Assembly (NCBI GenBank): GCA_021820165.1
Contig: JAKADW010000125.1
Location: forward strand, 1 to 6,566
From: Bacillota bacterium
Lineage (GTDB): Bacteria > Bacillota_E > Sulfobacillia > Sulfobacillales > Sulfobacillaceae
Reading direction: 5' to 3'
DNA: 6,566 bases
Both the position numbers and the translations under genes were made by a program. The notes below the pieces were generated by a model, which saw only the letters and a list, made by a program, of their open reading frames with translations, was not told the origin of the DNA and did no database searches. Shown here one piece after another: positions 5,412-6,566 of this stretch. Numbering within the stretch: position 1 is the stretch's first letter; every line of letters starts with the position of its first letter.

Positions 5412-5939
5412 CTATCCGGCGTGTCCGTTCATTGAAGGGCCTCTCTCAACCTTCGCCACCACTTCCTGAAGCGGCTCGCCTATTGCCACTTTCGATCGAA
5501 TTGTAGCCTTTTTAGGGCCATCCCAGTCGGGATGGCCGATCCACACGGGGCCAAGCCCCAATCGCGCATCCCACCAACGTATAATGGCATCCGCCACCTC
5601 CTTCCGAGACAACTCATCCGTATGAAGAATTAGGCGGGCCTCTTTTCGCGCCTCTTGCAAACGCATCCACTCCGTGCGATAAAAATCCGGGTTCCACGCC
5701 AATTGGCGCCGGTGATGAACGGTTTCCCAGCTGGCCACTAACAATACCACGAGACCCATCCCGCCTTGGCGATACAACTGTTTTACCATGGAGTGCTCTT
5801 GGGCCACGGAACGGGCCGGAATCCCGGAGGACTTGAGGCCATCTTTCGCCGTGGTCTTACCTGCGGCACAAACCCCCACCAGGATCAGTCCGTTAATAGG
5901 GAATGCTAGCGGTAAGTCGGCGGAGCGCACTGCTGTCAT
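5412..5939 (-). CDS. Small P-loop NTPase / nucleotide-kinase-like protein of unknown function
   Basis: The 175-residue protein carries a clear Walker A motif, GVCAAGKTT (22-30), right after a short N-terminal strand. A conserved-looking SVAQEHSMV (44-52) follows, then a hydrophobic strand LVVLLVASWE (63-72), an ETVHHRRQLAW (72-82) and a helical stretch LQEARKEARLILHTDELSRKEVADAIIRWW. The order resembles small P-loop kinases (P-loop, middle segment, strand with Walker B, Arg-rich lid, C-terminal helix), and I recall similar uncharacterised proteins with a GxCxxGK(S/T)T and QEHS pattern in other Firmicutes and Chloroflexi. The acidic residue usually ending the Walker B strand is not evident (VASWE). 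ATG 5939 has AGGAG 9 bases upstream and overlaps the phosphatase gene by 47 bp. Substrate unknown; kinase activity is not shown. Confidence 0.78.
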   Translation of the reverse strand: MTAVRSADLPLAFPINGLILVGVCAAGKTTAKDGLKSSGIPARSVAQEHSMVKQLYRQGGMGLVVLLVASWETVHHRRQLAWNPDFYRTEWMRLQEARKEARLILHTDELSRKEVADAIIRWWDARLGLGPVWIGHPDWDGPKKATIRSKVAIGEPLQEVVAKVERGPSMNGHAG

Positions 5940-6566
5940 CCTGCATCACTCCTAACGCCATAATGCTAATGTCGTCCGACGGACGTCCCTGATCCAAATC
6001 GATTGCGCGTTCAATCACATCGTCGACCCACCCGGATAGATCAGGCACCGCGAGGCTTGCTAAGCGTTCGTCAATGGATTCCCACGGAAGGGTCTTGCCG
6101 TACCGCTTCCCTGCCGTGGCCAAACCGTCGGAGTAGGTCAAAAGAATGCTATTGGGTTCCAGAGCGAGTTCGGTCATGGCTGGTCGGGTGCGGCGATAGG
6201 TGCCGATCACCTCGGCGTGCCCTTCCAATCGAAAGACCTGGCCTGACTGCCGCACCACCACCGGACTGGGAGCGTTCCGTGCAATCACTAAAGTACGCGT
6301 ATGAAAATCGGCGCTTAAAAGCGCTAAGGTGGCGGTGACCCGACCCTCCCGCGCCGTATAGAGCAAGTCCTGCACGGCGCGGGCCACGGCTCCATCTCGG
6401 GATCCATCCGCAATGAGACTGACGGCTTTCATGGCTACCATCCGACTTATCCGCCGAGCGGCAGGACCCGAACCCTGGCCATCCGCTAAAATCAATGTTA
6501 ACCCGCCCAGTGGTCGTTCCACGAGTTCGATGCTGTCACCACTCTCGCCAAAGCCCCCTTTGGGAA
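5893..6566 (-). CDS. SpoIIE/PP2C-type serine phosphatase, partial (N-terminus beyond window)
   Basis: Metal-dependent phosphoserine phosphatase of the SpoIIE (PPM) superfamily, which dephosphorylates anti-anti-sigma-like proteins in sporulation and stress switches. The 223 visible residues begin before the right edge (first full codon at 6564) with GFGESGDSIELV, then ADGQGSGPAARR, ATLALLSADF, VIARNAPSPVVV, LLTYSDGLATAG and RPSDDISIMALGV. The Asp residues in GDS, ADG, SDG and SDD match the metal-binding positions of the fold, so the enzyme looks active. As this covers nearly the whole domain, the protein is probably a stand-alone catalytic domain starting just outside the window, not full-length SpoIIE with its membrane region. 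The frame is open through the edge, so a GTG at 6522 is not the start. The 3' end overlaps the P-loop gene by 47 bp, which implies coupled expression. Target unknown. Confidence 0.88.
   Translation of the reverse strand, partial: PKGGFGESGDSIELVERPLGGLTLILADGQGSGPAARRISRMVAMKAVSLIADGSRDGAVARAVQDLLYTAREGRVTATLALLSADFHTRTLVIARNAPSPVVVRQSGQVFRLEGHAEVIGTYRRTRPAMTELALEPNSILLTYSDGLATAGKRYGKTLPWESIDERLASLAVPDLSGWVDDVIERAIDLDQGRPSDDISIMALGVMQDDSSALRRLTASIPY

Noticed and set aside
5104..5469. 121-codon open frame on the plus strand across the MFS leader
   Set aside because: It overlaps the starts and ends of the two minus-strand genes, has no recognisable domain and no clear ribosome binding site. 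Chance frame.
6493..6522. GTG at 6522 as start of the phosphatase gene
   Set aside because: The frame continues open to the window edge and encodes the conserved GESGDSIELV motif with a metal-binding Asp, so the gene begins outside the window.
1..6566. tRNA, rRNA, CRISPR array, insertion sequence or phage genes
   Set aside because: I looked for these on both strands and saw no supporting motif, direct repeat array or transposase.

Overview
All recognisable genes lie on the minus strand, so transcription runs from high to low coordinates. The window suggests a moderately GC-rich, spore-forming Firmicute, possibly a Sulfobacillus-like acidophile. The clues are a SpoIIE-type phosphatase domain, separate secD and secF genes of Gram-positive size, GGGAGG-type ribosome binding sites with frequent GTG starts, and sigma-A-like promoters. 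The genus is an impression from protein style, not a search result.

Layout in order of transcription. (1) 6566-5412: the 3' part of a SpoIIE/PP2C-type serine phosphatase gene enters from the window edge and overlaps by 47 bp a small P-loop NTPase gene of unknown role. The two are probably translationally coupled. (2) 5411-5166: a 246-bp non-coding stretch with several dyad symmetries. One resembles a CsoR-family operator, and the stretch ends in a possible 7-codon leader ORF that overlaps the next start. (3) 5145-3880: an MFS drug-type exporter. (4) 3879-3649: a spacer with an unusually strong promoter (TTGACA, 18 bp, TATAAT) and a 10-bp palindrome just upstream of it. (5) 3648-1499: secD-secF, the proton-driven accessory subunits of the Sec translocon, closed by an intrinsic terminator whose loop contains the secF stop codon. 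(6) 1443-614: a compact Hsp20 gene with a GTG start, coupled through TAATG to a small membrane protein of unknown function. (7) 552-1: a cation diffusion facilitator gene with its own extended -10 promoter, cut by the left window edge.

Functionally the window mixes protein export (SecDF), envelope or stress proteins (Hsp20 plus a membrane partner), small-molecule and metal efflux (MFS, CDF) and a phosphatase/P-loop pair that may be regulatory. No RNA gene, CRISPR array, insertion sequence or prophage was seen. Two longest-frame starts look wrong. SecD should start 11 codons later, because the longest-frame ATG lies inside the -10 box. The MFS gene should start 38 codons later, at a GTG with a strong ribosome binding site.
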